Source: Flavobacterium sp.
Lineage (GTDB): Bacteria > Bacteroidota > Bacteroidia > Flavobacteriales > Flavobacteriaceae
Assembly: GCA_015234525.1 (NCBI GenBank)
Contig: JADGMX010000049.1
Coordinates: 310,001 to 374,000, forward strand
Direction: 5' to 3'
DNA length: 64,000 nt
Positions 24,237 through 31,680 of the stretch are shown here, in pieces (position 1 is the first letter of the stretch; every line of letters begins with the position of its first letter). The notes below the pieces were generated by a model. The model was not told the origin of the DNA, made no database searches, and worked only from the letters and a program-made list of their open reading frames with translations. The position numbers were made by a program, and so were the translations under genes.

Positions 24237-24716
24237 TTACATGTTTTTGAAGATGGTATGCATCAGTCGCTTTTTGTCATTGATGCTTTCTTCAAGCGAG
24301 ATCATTGTTTCAGTGCGATAAACACCTTCAATATCGTCTATCATAAAGATCACGTCCTTCGCATGCTTGGTATCTTTAGCGCGGATTTTACAGAAAATAT
24401 TGAATTTACCTGTAGTAACGTGCGCCACGGTGACGAACGGAATTTCGTTGATTCTTTCAAGTACGAATTTAGTTTGTGACGTATTGTTTAGAAACACACC
24501 AACATAGGCGATAAATGAATAACCGAGTTTCTCGTAATCAAGTGTTAATGACGATCCGGTGATAATTCCTGCATCCTCCATTTTCTTCACCCGCACGTGA
24601 ACCGTACCGGCCGAAATCAGTAATTTTTTTGCGATATCGGTAAACGGAATACGCGTGTTGTCAATTAACATGTCTAATATCTGGTGGTCGACTTCATCTA
24701 AACGGAACTTGCTCAT
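24237..24716 (-). CDS. Lrp/AsnC-family transcriptional regulator
   Basis: A 159-residue regulator. The N-terminal winged helix-turn-helix (DEVDHQILDMLIDNTRIPFT then LLISAGTVHVRVKKMEDAG) binds DNA, and the C-terminal RAM domain (IAYVGVFLN, VAHVTTGKFNIFCKI, VYRTETMISL) binds amino acids and oligomerises. The start MSKFRLDEVDHQ at 24716 is chosen; another ATG lies two codons upstream. It sits between DinB and an M14 carboxypeptidase on the same strand, 28 bases after the peptidase stop. The regulated genes cannot be deduced. Confidence 0.88.
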   Translation of the reverse strand: MSKFRLDEVDHQILDMLIDNTRIPFTDIAKKLLISAGTVHVRVKKMEDAGIITGSSLTLDYEKLGYSFIAYVGVFLNNTSQTKFVLERINEIPFVTVAHVTTGKFNIFCKIRAKDTKHAKDVIFMIDDIEGVYRTETMISLEESINDKKRLMHTIFKNM

Positions 24717-24743
24717 AATCATTTTAATTTATTGCGAAATAGT

Positions 24744-25871
24744 TCAATTTGAATTGTCCGGTTTACCGTTGCTGAATTTTTGACTGCCGATATAAAAATC
24801 AGCAAGCATCCCGATTTTGGGTGTATTGCCTTCATTATTGCTAAACCACTTACCTTCAGCATCATACTCGACGTGGCCGAAAACATTAAGCAAAGTACCA
24901 ATTTCAACAATTTTGCCTGTAAATTGGATGCGGTTATCGATTAACGATTCTTCAAATTGAACCGCAAAATTCGTAATAATTTCATTACTATCATAATTAA
25001 TCTTGACGTTTTTGTATACAAAGTCGAAATAATTAGTGATATTTTCAGGAATTGTCAAATATTCGTTAACGCCAATTGTTGCGAAATCGTTTTCGTTAAT
25101 GTGTCGAAAAGCGCGGATAAGCGACTCAAAAATCAGCATGCGAGTTTCCTCGCGATCATAATCCATGGCAAAGTGACCGGCTTCGACTAAAATTGTCGGC
25201 GTGCCGAAAGTTTGAAAGGTGTCGCCAACGCAATTTCGATTATACGTGTCATCAAACCGGCCAATGTGACCCGGAATCAGCTCTTGTAACCGATTGTTCA
25301 TGGCGCTAATGACTGAGATGGCTTGCTGGCGGACAGCGTTGATTTCGCATTGATCATTGAACGCGGGCGCGAGAAATGAAACTGTAGCAGGTTTTCCGGT
25401 ATAACCCACTCCAAAGATTGTCCGCTGATCGTGCAAATTGAAACAGAAATCTGGTTTCACCGAATCGTAAACATCAAGCAATGCTTTTGTTTCAGGTTGT
25501 GATGTGTTTAGGAAATCACGGTTGAGATCGACTTGATTTGCGTTTACTCGGGTATAGGCATCGGCGCCATCCGGATTAAGCATCGGAATACAGTATAAGG
25601 TAAGGGAATTCTGCAAGTCAGGCTGCGATTGAAAATAGTTGATTGCGTCGAACAGCGCTTTGGTTGTGGTGCTTTCATTGCCGTGCATTTGCGACCAAAG
25701 CAAAATCTTTTTGGGGCCGTAGCCAAACTTTAAAAGCCGAATCGGTTGTTTTAAAACCGAAAGTCCGATTGTGGTTGACTGATCTCTGAAATCGGCAAAA
25801 ACCGGTTCCAGGTGCGCGGCGGAAATGTACCGTCCAAACAGTCGCTTTTCTTTCCAATCTGTATAATTCAT
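24744..25871 (-). CDS. M14-family zinc carboxypeptidase, cytoplasmic
   Basis: A 375-residue metallopeptidase of family M14. The zinc ligands are H63 and E66 in SQMHGNESTT and H147 in FNLHDQRT. VDLNRDF (114-120) supplies the substrate-carboxylate arginine, and ILVEAGHFAMDYDREE near residue 233 includes the likely catalytic glutamate region. There is no signal peptide, so it acts inside the cell, perhaps on peptides or muropeptide fragments. A TACTTTTG box on the minus strand at 25891-25898 lies 19 bases before the ATG. Just upstream are two palindromes shared with the divergent XRE gene, suggesting repression by that regulator. Confidence 0.85.
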   Translation of the reverse strand: MNYTDWKEKRLFGRYISAAHLEPVFADFRDQSTTIGLSVLKQPIRLLKFGYGPKKILLWSQMHGNESTTTKALFDAINYFQSQPDLQNSLTLYCIPMLNPDGADAYTRVNANQVDLNRDFLNTSQPETKALLDVYDSVKPDFCFNLHDQRTIFGVGYTGKPATVSFLAPAFNDQCEINAVRQQAISVISAMNNRLQELIPGHIGRFDDTYNRNCVGDTFQTFGTPTILVEAGHFAMDYDREETRMLIFESLIRAFRHINENDFATIGVNEYLTIPENITNYFDFVYKNVKINYDSNEIITNFAVQFEESLIDNRIQFTGKIVEIGTLLNVFGHVEYDAEGKWFSNNEGNTPKIGMLADFYIGSQKFSNGKPDNSN

Positions 25872-25890
25872 AAGTGTTGAGAGCTTGATA

Positions 25891-25898
25891 CAAAAGTA
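25891..25898 (-). promoter_or_regulatory. Promoter -7 box of the M14 carboxypeptidase gene
   Basis: TACTTTTG on the minus strand matches TAnnTTTG. The palindrome at 25911-25924 lies where the -33 region of this promoter should be. Confidence 0.65.
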
Positions 25899-25910
25899 AA
25901 CAAATCGTAA

Positions 25911-25924
25911 TTTACATTTGTAAA
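25911..25924. promoter_or_regulatory. Palindromic operator O1 (TTTACA-TT-TGTAAA)
   Basis: A perfect 14-base palindrome with a two-base centre. It overlaps the -33 region of the M14 gene. Two further copies lie at 25946 and 26102. Probable binding site of the XRE regulator encoded at 26128. Confidence 0.6.
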
Positions 25925-25945
25925 CAGTAATTCAATGGCTTTTGG

Positions 25946-25959
25946 TATACAAATGTAAA
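25946..25959. promoter_or_regulatory. Palindromic operator O2 (TATACA-AA-TGTAAA)
   Basis: Matches O1 except for one base in the left arm. The centre-to-centre distance to O1 is 35 bases. Confidence 0.55.
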
Positions 25960-26080
25960 CAGCGCTTTTTGTTTGCGTGGTTCTTTATTCTAAATAGGTT
26001 GTAATCAGATATTTTAGTGTCTCGATGTAAAGTTTTCATTTGATGTTTTGTGTGGTAATTTGCAGTACTAAAAATTTGGC

Positions 26081-26115
26081 TTTGTAGAAAGTTTTAATAA
26101 TGTTACATTTGTAAT
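26081..26115 (+). promoter_or_regulatory. Promoter of the XRE gene with embedded operator O3
   Basis: TTTG at 26081-26084 and TACATTTG at 26104-26111 are 19 bases apart, an ideal promoter. The -7 box lies inside the palindrome TTACATTTGTAA (26103-26114), the same motif as O1 and O2. Binding there would block the gene's own promoter. Confidence 0.7.
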
Positions 26116-26127
26116 AACTGTTATTTT

Positions 26128-26529
26128 ATGGAAAAGATATCCGACCGACTGACTGACATAATTGAACATTATGGTTTGACCGCATCTTCCTTTGCAGACA
26201 AAACCGGCGTTCAACGATCGGGTGTTTCTCATCTCCTATCCGGCCGGAATAAGCCAAGTCTGGATTTTATCGTCAAACTTTTGGACGCTTTTCCCGAGCT
26301 GAATCTGTATTGGCTTCTCAACGGAAATGGTTCAATGTTAACTACTGAAACGGCGTCGCATCAGCCGAACCCTTTATCCCCTACGGATCAGCCTAAAGCT
26401 GAACAAAAAGCTGCAATTGCCATCGATGAGTTGCAACCTAAACTGAGTAACATTCACGTAAGTGCTAGCGAAAAAATTATAATTCTGCATAAAGACGGCA
26501 CATTTACAGAATATTTGCCGCGGAACTAG
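26128..26529 (+). CDS. XRE-family helix-turn-helix regulator
   Basis: A 133-residue regulator. Residues 1-70 form an XRE/Cro-CI DNA-binding domain: ISDRLTDIIEHYGLTASSFA, then DKTGVQRSGVSHLLSGRNKP as the helix-turn-helix, and LLDAFPELNLYWLLNGNGSM. The rest is a low-complexity linker and a short C-terminal segment (KIIILHKDGTFTEYLPRN) common to flavobacterial members. The genome neighbours show no phage genes, so this is a chromosomal regulator. Its promoter carries operator O3, and two more operators lie at the divergent M14 gene, which points to autorepression and control of that peptidase. Confidence 0.85.
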   Translation: MEKISDRLTDIIEHYGLTASSFADKTGVQRSGVSHLLSGRNKPSLDFIVKLLDAFPELNLYWLLNGNGSMLTTETASHQPNPLSPTDQPKAEQKAAIAIDELQPKLSNIHVSASEKIIILHKDGTFTEYLPRN

Positions 26530-26549
26530 ATTGGTTTTCCGGCAAACCT

Positions 26550-26557
26550 TACCTTTG
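26550..26557 (+). promoter_or_regulatory. Promoter -7 box of the spermidine-synthase-like gene
   Basis: TACCTTTG, an exact TAnnTTTG match, 14 bases before the ATG at 26572. A TTG at 26531-26533 is 16 bases upstream. Confidence 0.6.
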
Positions 26558-26571
26558 TTTTTTTTATAAAA

Positions 26572-27237
26572 ATGCTCGACCGTATTTTAAGTTTTTTCTA
26601 TCCGATCAATATTCATAAACAGCGATCACAACTCAGTAAATCGCTTGAAGTTACCTGGAACAACGGTCAACTTGTGCTCGATTCGCAGAATACAAATTAC
26701 TCTTTTGGCAGCCTGCAGCGCATTTTAAAAAGGGGTTTGTCATTTATCGGTTTTGATCGCGTAAAGGAGATGCAACATATTCTGGTGCTTGGTGTTGCAG
26801 GCGGAAGTGTAATTAAAACTTTAAGTGAGGAAATCGGTTATTCAGGAAAAATTACCGGTGTTGAAATCGATCCGGAAGTAATCGAGATCAGCAAAAAGTA
26901 TTTCAATTTAGATCGAATTCCCAACCTTGATTTGGTGCTCGACGACGCCTTCGAGTTTTCACTTAAAACCCGGGAAAAGTACGATTTAATCATCATCGAT
27001 ATCTTTCAGGATACGACAATGCCCAACTTCCTGTTTGAAGAGTTTTTTGTAAATCGCATTTGTTTCTTGTTAAAAAAAGGAGGTTTTGTCCTTTTCAACA
27101 CGATGATTTTGGCGGAAGAACACAACGCCAGAAATAAGAAATATCTCGGCATCCCCAACCCGACTCAGTTTAAGACGGTTGCCATTAAACGGGTTCAACA
27201 ACATAACGAATTGATTGTTATCGAGAAATTGAGTTAA
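26572..27237 (+). CDS. Spermidine-synthase-like / SAM-fold protein
   Basis: A 221-residue Rossmann-fold protein of the spermidine synthase family. The nucleotide-binding motif is HILVLGVAGGSVIKTL, with the acidic residue ending the next strand in ITGVEIDPEVIEISKKY, then LVLDDAFEF and YDLIIIDIFQDTTMPNFLFE. It is shorter than true SpeE (about 280-300) and lacks the N-terminal beta-barrel in full, so substrate binding may differ. Flavobacterial relatives are annotated as spermidine synthase or as methyltransferases; the activity is not certain. It converges on corA with a 4-base overlap. Confidence 0.7.
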   Translation: MLDRILSFFYPINIHKQRSQLSKSLEVTWNNGQLVLDSQNTNYSFGSLQRILKRGLSFIGFDRVKEMQHILVLGVAGGSVIKTLSEEIGYSGKITGVEIDPEVIEISKKYFNLDRIPNLDLVLDDAFEFSLKTREKYDLIIIDIFQDTTMPNFLFEEFFVNRICFLLKKGGFVLFNTMILAEEHNARNKKYLGIPNPTQFKTVAIKRVQQHNELIVIEKLS

Positions 27238-28313
27238 AACCACTTCTTCTTTTTAAAATATATGGTCATGGCGATTGCGATGGCGAACATGATCCATAGC
27301 ACATTGAAATAACCGTTTTGCATGTGAAGTTCCGGCATATAGTCGAAGTTCATTCCGTATACGCCAACGATGAATGTCAGCGGCATAAAGATTACCGAGA
27401 ATATGGTCAGCGTTTTCATGATCTGGTTCATCCGCTGATTTTGAGTGGCGAAAAATAGATTTGAGGCGCTGTCAACCGAATTCGTATCGTATTCGATTTG
27501 CTCCAAAAGTTCAAGTGTTTTATGGTGCAATCGCGTAAAATATGTTTTATTCGACTTGTGATCCTGATGGCCATGTTGATCGAGAATGCTTTTCAGATTG
27601 AAAACCGCGTCACGCAATGGTAAAATTGAACGTTTTAAGAAATTGATTTCTTCGCGAACCCGTTCGATGCTTTCCAGGATCTGCTGATTCGAGCTCACTT
27701 TTACTTCACCGATCAATCTCTCGGTCTGATTTTCCAGATGCTCAAGCGTAATAAAGAAATTTTCCATTACTGCATCCAGGAGCAGATATAATAAATAGTC
27801 ATTGTTTTTACTTCTGACAATTCCAGCATGCGAGCGGATTCGTTCGCGAATATGTGTAAAAAAGTCGCTACTTTTCTCTTGAAACGATAGTAGCAGATTT
27901 CCCTTGATGATAAAACTGATTTGCTCGACCTGAATGGTAGTCGCCTCTTCTTTTGGCAACATCGACTTAATGCTGAAAAAAAGCAAGTCATTGAGCTCTT
28001 CAACTTTTGCGCGCCGCGTGGTGTTCAGGATGTCGCTGATCATCGGCGTTTCCAGGTGAAGCAACTCCCCGATTTGCCGGATGAAATCGGCATCGTGCAA
28101 ACCGTGGACGTTTAGCCACATAACCTGGTTGTCGGATTTTGTTTCGGAAAGGATCTCACTAAGTTTCTTCACTGAGAGGTTGTCGTATTCCTTTAAATTA
28201 TTGTCGTCATAAATGAATAATTGCATTGCGACAACTTCTGATTTGTGGATTCCGGTATACTCGTAATTATTTGGAATGACACGACGGGCTTTTTTGTAAT
28301 TGATTCTGCGCAC
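27234..28313 (-). CDS. corA: CorA-type magnesium/cobalt transporter (GTG start)
   Basis: A 359-residue pentameric Mg2+ channel of the inner membrane. The long cytoplasmic funnel is seen in residues 1-290, with the two C-terminal membrane helices and the signature YGMNFDYMPELH (usual form YGMNF-MPEL) between them. The first helix is FSVIFMPLTFIVGVYGMNF and the second NVLWIMFAIAIAMTIYF, followed by a lysine-rich end KKKKWF. The frame is open far upstream, but this would overlap divergent hutI. The GTG at 28313 gives VRRINYKKARR, matching the usual basic start of this family. The 3' end overlaps the convergent 26572 gene by 4 bases. Confidence 0.9.
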   Translation of the reverse strand: MRRINYKKARRVIPNNYEYTGIHKSEVVAMQLFIYDDNNLKEYDNLSVKKLSEILSETKSDNQVMWLNVHGLHDADFIRQIGELLHLETPMISDILNTTRRAKVEELNDLLFFSIKSMLPKEEATTIQVEQISFIIKGNLLLSFQEKSSDFFTHIRERIRSHAGIVRSKNNDYLLYLLLDAVMENFFITLEHLENQTERLIGEVKVSSNQQILESIERVREEINFLKRSILPLRDAVFNLKSILDQHGHQDHKSNKTYFTRLHHKTLELLEQIEYDTNSVDSASNLFFATQNQRMNQIMKTLTIFSVIFMPLTFIVGVYGMNFDYMPELHMQNGYFNVLWIMFAIAIAMTIYFKKKKWF

Positions 28314-28380
28314 AAGGAATATTTTGATTAAAGATAGGAGTTTTTCAAATTCCAGTTTACTTTTACAAAAAAACACGAAA

Positions 28381-29616
28381 ATGCGAATTTTACTGACCAA
28401 TATTAAGCAATTGCTTCAGGTGCGGCCTGATCATATCGAGAAATTATCGGGTGCGGAAATGAAACAACTTCCAATGCTTGAAGGCGCCTACTTGCTAATT
28501 GAAAACGACCTTATTGCGGATTATGGGCTAATGTCGGATTTAGAAAATATCGCTGCAGATCAAACGATCGACGTCAGCGGCCAAGTCGTCTTACCGGCGT
28601 GGTGCGACAGTCACACTCATATTGTTTACGCAGGTAGCCGCGAGCAGGAATTTGTTGACCGCATTAACGGGTTAAGTTATGAGCAAATCGCAAATCGAGG
28701 TGGCGGAATTTTGAACTCTGCGAAAACGCTTGCAAATACAACCGAAGAAGATTTATATGAGCAATCGAAAGTTCGTTTGGAGGAAATTATCCAACTCGGA
28801 ACCGGTGCGGTTGAAATTAAGTCGGGTTACGGATTAGACACGGAAAACGAACTGAAAATGCTTCGTGTGATTAAACGGTTGCAGCAAACATATCCGATCG
28901 AGATCAAGCCTACCCTACTTGCCGCGCATGCATTTCCGGCGGAATACAAAACGCGTCAGGATGACTATATCGATTACCTGGTCGAAGAAATGATTCCGGC
29001 TGCGGCAAAGCAACAAATTGCTGAATATATTGATGTTTTTTGCGAGACCGGATATTTCAGCGTCGCTCAAACCGAACGAATTTTGAAGGCGGGAATGGAC
29101 AATGGGTTGATTCCGAAGCTCCACGTGAACCAATTTACCGCAATCGGCGGAGTCCAGGTGGGAATTAAATACAATGCGCTAAGTGTTGATCATCTCGAAT
29201 TAATGCGTGAAGAGGACATTGAAGCACTTATTGGAACTGATGTGATGCCGGTTGCGCTTCCTTCGTGTTCTTATTTTCTGAGTATTCCTTACACGCCCGC
29301 TCGTTCGATGTTGGACGCGGGACTTCCGATCGCGCTGGCAACAGATTATAACCCGGGATCGACCCCATCCGGAAATATGAATTTTGTGGTAGCAACGGCG
29401 TGTATTAAGATGAAGCTGACGCCGGAGGAGGCGATTAATGCCGCTACGATCAACGCCGCTTATGCGATGGGACTTTCAAAAACTCACGGAAGCATCACAA
29501 TCGGTAAGAAAGCAAATCTGATTATCACCAAACCGATGTCGTCTTTTTATCAGATTCCGTACGCGTTTGGAAGCAATCCGATCGATAAAGTGATGGTTGC
29601 CGGAAAATTGATGTAG
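28381..29616 (+). CDS. hutI: Imidazolonepropionase HutI
   Basis: Third step of histidine degradation: opens 4-imidazolone-5-propanoate to N-formimidoyl-L-glutamate. The 411-residue amidohydrolase has the metal motif DSHTH with H78/H80, GTGAVEIKSGYGLDTENELKM, KLHVNQFTAIGG with a metal histidine, and LATDYNPGSTPSGNM with the catalytic aspartate. The ATG at 28381 (MRILLTNIKQLLQV) is chosen because upstream codons overlap the corA start region. A bidirectional hairpin terminator follows at 29631. HutG is encoded about 1 kb away on the same strand with a coiled-coil gene in between on the other strand. HutH and HutU are not in the window. Confidence 0.94.
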   Translation: MRILLTNIKQLLQVRPDHIEKLSGAEMKQLPMLEGAYLLIENDLIADYGLMSDLENIAADQTIDVSGQVVLPAWCDSHTHIVYAGSREQEFVDRINGLSYEQIANRGGGILNSAKTLANTTEEDLYEQSKVRLEEIIQLGTGAVEIKSGYGLDTENELKMLRVIKRLQQTYPIEIKPTLLAAHAFPAEYKTRQDDYIDYLVEEMIPAAAKQQIAEYIDVFCETGYFSVAQTERILKAGMDNGLIPKLHVNQFTAIGGVQVGIKYNALSVDHLELMREEDIEALIGTDVMPVALPSCSYFLSIPYTPARSMLDAGLPIALATDYNPGSTPSGNMNFVVATACIKMKLTPEEAINAATINAAYAMGLSKTHGSITIGKKANLIITKPMSSFYQIPYAFGSNPIDKVMVAGKLM

Positions 29617-29630
29617 ATCGTTATAGGCAT

Positions 29631-29659
29631 AAAAAAAGTCCCGTTTCTGCGGGACTTTT
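29631..29659. terminator. Bidirectional terminator between hutI and the coiled-coil gene
   Basis: AAAAAAAGTCCCG and CGGGACTTTT pair around TTTCTG. It can end both converging transcripts. Confidence 0.85.
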
Positions 29660-29677
29660 GACTTATTGAATCAGAGA

Positions 29678-30553
29678 TTACTTCAGTACGAAACTTGATT
29701 TTGACACTAATTCGTTTCCGTCAAAGATGTTTACAAAGTAAGTTCCTTTTGCAAAATTCTTACCGTGTAATTCTTCTGAAACTTCAACGGTTTTATTTTG
29801 ATACTGAACCGAACTTGTAAAGCTATAAGTTAGAAGCTGGTCGTCAAAGGTAACCGTTTGCTTTTCGCCCAGAACATTATTTTGACTGTCGATAACTTGT
29901 ACATAATACGTTTTATCACCTGCTTTGGCGATTTGGTTTTCAGCAATTGTGAAGCTAACTTTTAAAACATCAGCACGTCTTGCTTTGTCAGTTTCAATTT
30001 GTTTTCCTGAATTACGTTGTTTGTAGGCCGCTGTTTTTAGATTTAAAACGGATAGTTTCGACCCTTTTTCTATGGTTTTAGATAATTCTTCGTTTTGGCC
30101 AACAAGAACCTCATTGTATTTTGTCGATTCGTCTAACTTCACGTTTGCGCTGTCACGCTCCACAGTCAGAAGCTCATTTTGTTTTTTAAGTTCTTCAACC
30201 TGGGCAACCATCTTCTTCATTTCTCGTTCAAGAGCAATGAATTGGTTTTTATATTTTCTTAGCGAAGCCGCATCTCCTTTTGATCGTTCAAGATCTGCCA
30301 TCAATTTTACCACCTTTTCGCGCTCAGCTATGAGTTCATCCGACATTGAGGTATTTTCAGCAATCGCGCTGTCGTAGGTTGCTTTTAGCGCTTTTAAGTC
30401 GTTCATGACAGAAGTCTTTTCATCGACTAAAGTAGACTCGGTAACTTTAGCATCGCTGCTCATTTTGTACATGTAGATTAAGCTCCCGATAAGCAAAATG
30501 GCTAAAACAACAATAATTGCTTTTAAGCTAGAAGTGTTACGCTGGTTTTCCAT
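29678..30553 (-). CDS. Membrane-anchored coiled-coil protein
   Basis: A 291-residue protein with one membrane helix at residues 11-30 (AIIVVLAILLIGSLIYMYKM) and a long coiled coil at about 40-165, rich in K, E and L with heptad spacing (for example LREMKKMVAQVEELKKQNE-type segments). The last 100 residues form a beta-rich domain (KVSFTIAENQIAKAGDKTYY, VQYQNKTVEVSEELHGKNF) that should lie in the periplasm. Similar proteins occur in other flavobacteria, but no function is known to me. A TATTTTTG box on the minus strand at 30575-30582 lies 21 bases before the ATG. It sits between hutI and hutG but in the opposite direction. Confidence 0.75.
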   Translation of the reverse strand: MENQRNTSSLKAIIVVLAILLIGSLIYMYKMSSDAKVTESTLVDEKTSVMNDLKALKATYDSAIAENTSMSDELIAEREKVVKLMADLERSKGDAASLRKYKNQFIALEREMKKMVAQVEELKKQNELLTVERDSANVKLDESTKYNEVLVGQNEELSKTIEKGSKLSVLNLKTAAYKQRNSGKQIETDKARRADVLKVSFTIAENQIAKAGDKTYYVQVIDSQNNVLGEKQTVTFDDQLLTYSFTSSVQYQNKTVEVSEELHGKNFAKGTYFVNIFDGNELVSKSSFVLK

Positions 30554-30574
30554 GGAATTTGTTTAGTTTGTTAA

Positions 30575-30582
30575 CAAAAATA
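30575..30582 (-). promoter_or_regulatory. Promoter -7 box of the coiled-coil gene
   Basis: TATTTTTG on the minus strand, an exact TAnnTTTG match, back to back with the hutG promoter at 30621. Confidence 0.6.
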
Positions 30583-30620
30583 ATAATTTTTAGATAAGAA
30601 CGCCTTTTATAGAATTATAT

Positions 30621-30628
30621 TATTTTTG
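30621..30628 (+). promoter_or_regulatory. Promoter -7 box of hutG
   Basis: TATTTTTG, 12 bases before the ATG at 30641. The in-frame TTG at 30626 is inside this box, so it cannot be a translation start. Confidence 0.65.
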
Positions 30629-30640
30629 AAAAAAATCCAC

Positions 30641-31672
30641 ATGGAGAAGCTTATTCGCTGCGGCGCAGCCGACCTTGCAAAATTGACCAATCACCGTAGC
30701 GGCGAAATCAAATTTGGCGAGAAAATGCAAACTATTGCTAAAGATTCTGATGTGAATGCTTTTTTGGCAACCACTGATGCCGAATATGTGTTATTTGGAA
30801 TTCCTGAAGATGTTGGCGTTCGTGCAAACTACGGTCGGCCGGGAACTGCGTCAGCCTGGGAAGCCGCGTTGCGAAACATCTGTAATATCCAACACAACCG
30901 ATACTGCAAAGGTAGCCGCATCGCTGTTTTAGGACATCTCGATATTGAGAGCCAAATGACCGAAGCAAACATTCTTGATACCGGAAATATCCTCGATCGT
31001 AAGAAACTTGCAACTTTGGTTGAAAGCATCGATAAAGAAGTTTCACATTTGGTGTCGCTGATCGTTAAAGCCGGAAAAATTCCGATTATCATTGGTGGCG
31101 GCCACAATAATTCCTACGGAAATATCAAAGGTTCAGCATTGGCTCGAGGCAAACACATCAATGCCGTAAACTTCGACGCGCATACGGATCTTCGAATGCT
31201 GGAAGGTCGACATAGCGGCAATGGTTTTACATACGCTTTTGAAGAAGGGTTTCTCAAAAAATACTTTATTTTCGGACTTCACGAAAGTTACACGCCAAAA
31301 AGTGTTCTCGACCGATTAAAAACAGAAGATCGGATCCGGTTTAATTCGTATGATGAAATCGCGATTCGCAACGATCGTAATTTTGATGCTGAAATGGCGG
31401 CGGCATTCGATTTTATAAAGCACGACCCCTACGGAATTGAGATCGACCTTGATGCCATACCGGGAATTGCAAGTAGTGCAATGACAATAAGCGGATTCAG
31501 CGTTGAACAGCTTCGACGTTTTGTGACTTACTTCGCCAAACATGAAAATGTATTATACCTTCATATTTGCGAAGGCGCTCCGGATCTTGACAGTAAGGAA
31601 CATTCGAATCTCGTCGGAAAATTAATTGCGTATCTTGTGACTGACTTTATTAAATCCAATTCACATTTTTAG
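30641..31672 (+). CDS. hutG: Formimidoylglutamase HutG (arginase family)
   Basis: Last step of one histidine pathway: hydrolyses formimidoylglutamate to glutamate and formamide with two Mn2+ ions. The 343-residue ureohydrolase has ligands H155 (GGGHNNSYG), D179, H181 and D183 (NFDAHTDLR), and D269/D271 (EIDLDAIPG). The family members arginase and agmatinase share these motifs. The nearby hutI favours HutG; agmatinase is an alternative, since arginine decarboxylase is also in the window. The ATG at 30641 follows a -7 box at 30621. The HerA-like ATPase gene starts 8 bases after its stop, so the two are probably cotranscribed. Confidence 0.8.
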   Translation: MEKLIRCGAADLAKLTNHRSGEIKFGEKMQTIAKDSDVNAFLATTDAEYVLFGIPEDVGVRANYGRPGTASAWEAALRNICNIQHNRYCKGSRIAVLGHLDIESQMTEANILDTGNILDRKKLATLVESIDKEVSHLVSLIVKAGKIPIIIGGGHNNSYGNIKGSALARGKHINAVNFDAHTDLRMLEGRHSGNGFTYAFEEGFLKKYFIFGLHESYTPKSVLDRLKTEDRIRFNSYDEIAIRNDRNFDAEMAAAFDFIKHDPYGIEIDLDAIPGIASSAMTISGFSVEQLRRFVTYFAKHENVLYLHICEGAPDLDSKEHSNLVGKLIAYLVTDFIKSNSHF

Positions 31673-31680
31673 CGAAGCGC

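Noticed and set aside
26128..26529. Possible prophage repressor
   Set aside because: The XRE regulator with CI-like operators suggested a prophage, but all surrounding genes are housekeeping and no phage structural or integrase gene is present.
30641..31672. Agmatinase rather than HutG
   Set aside because: The motifs fit both, but the gene lies by hutI and far from speA; kept as an alternative only.
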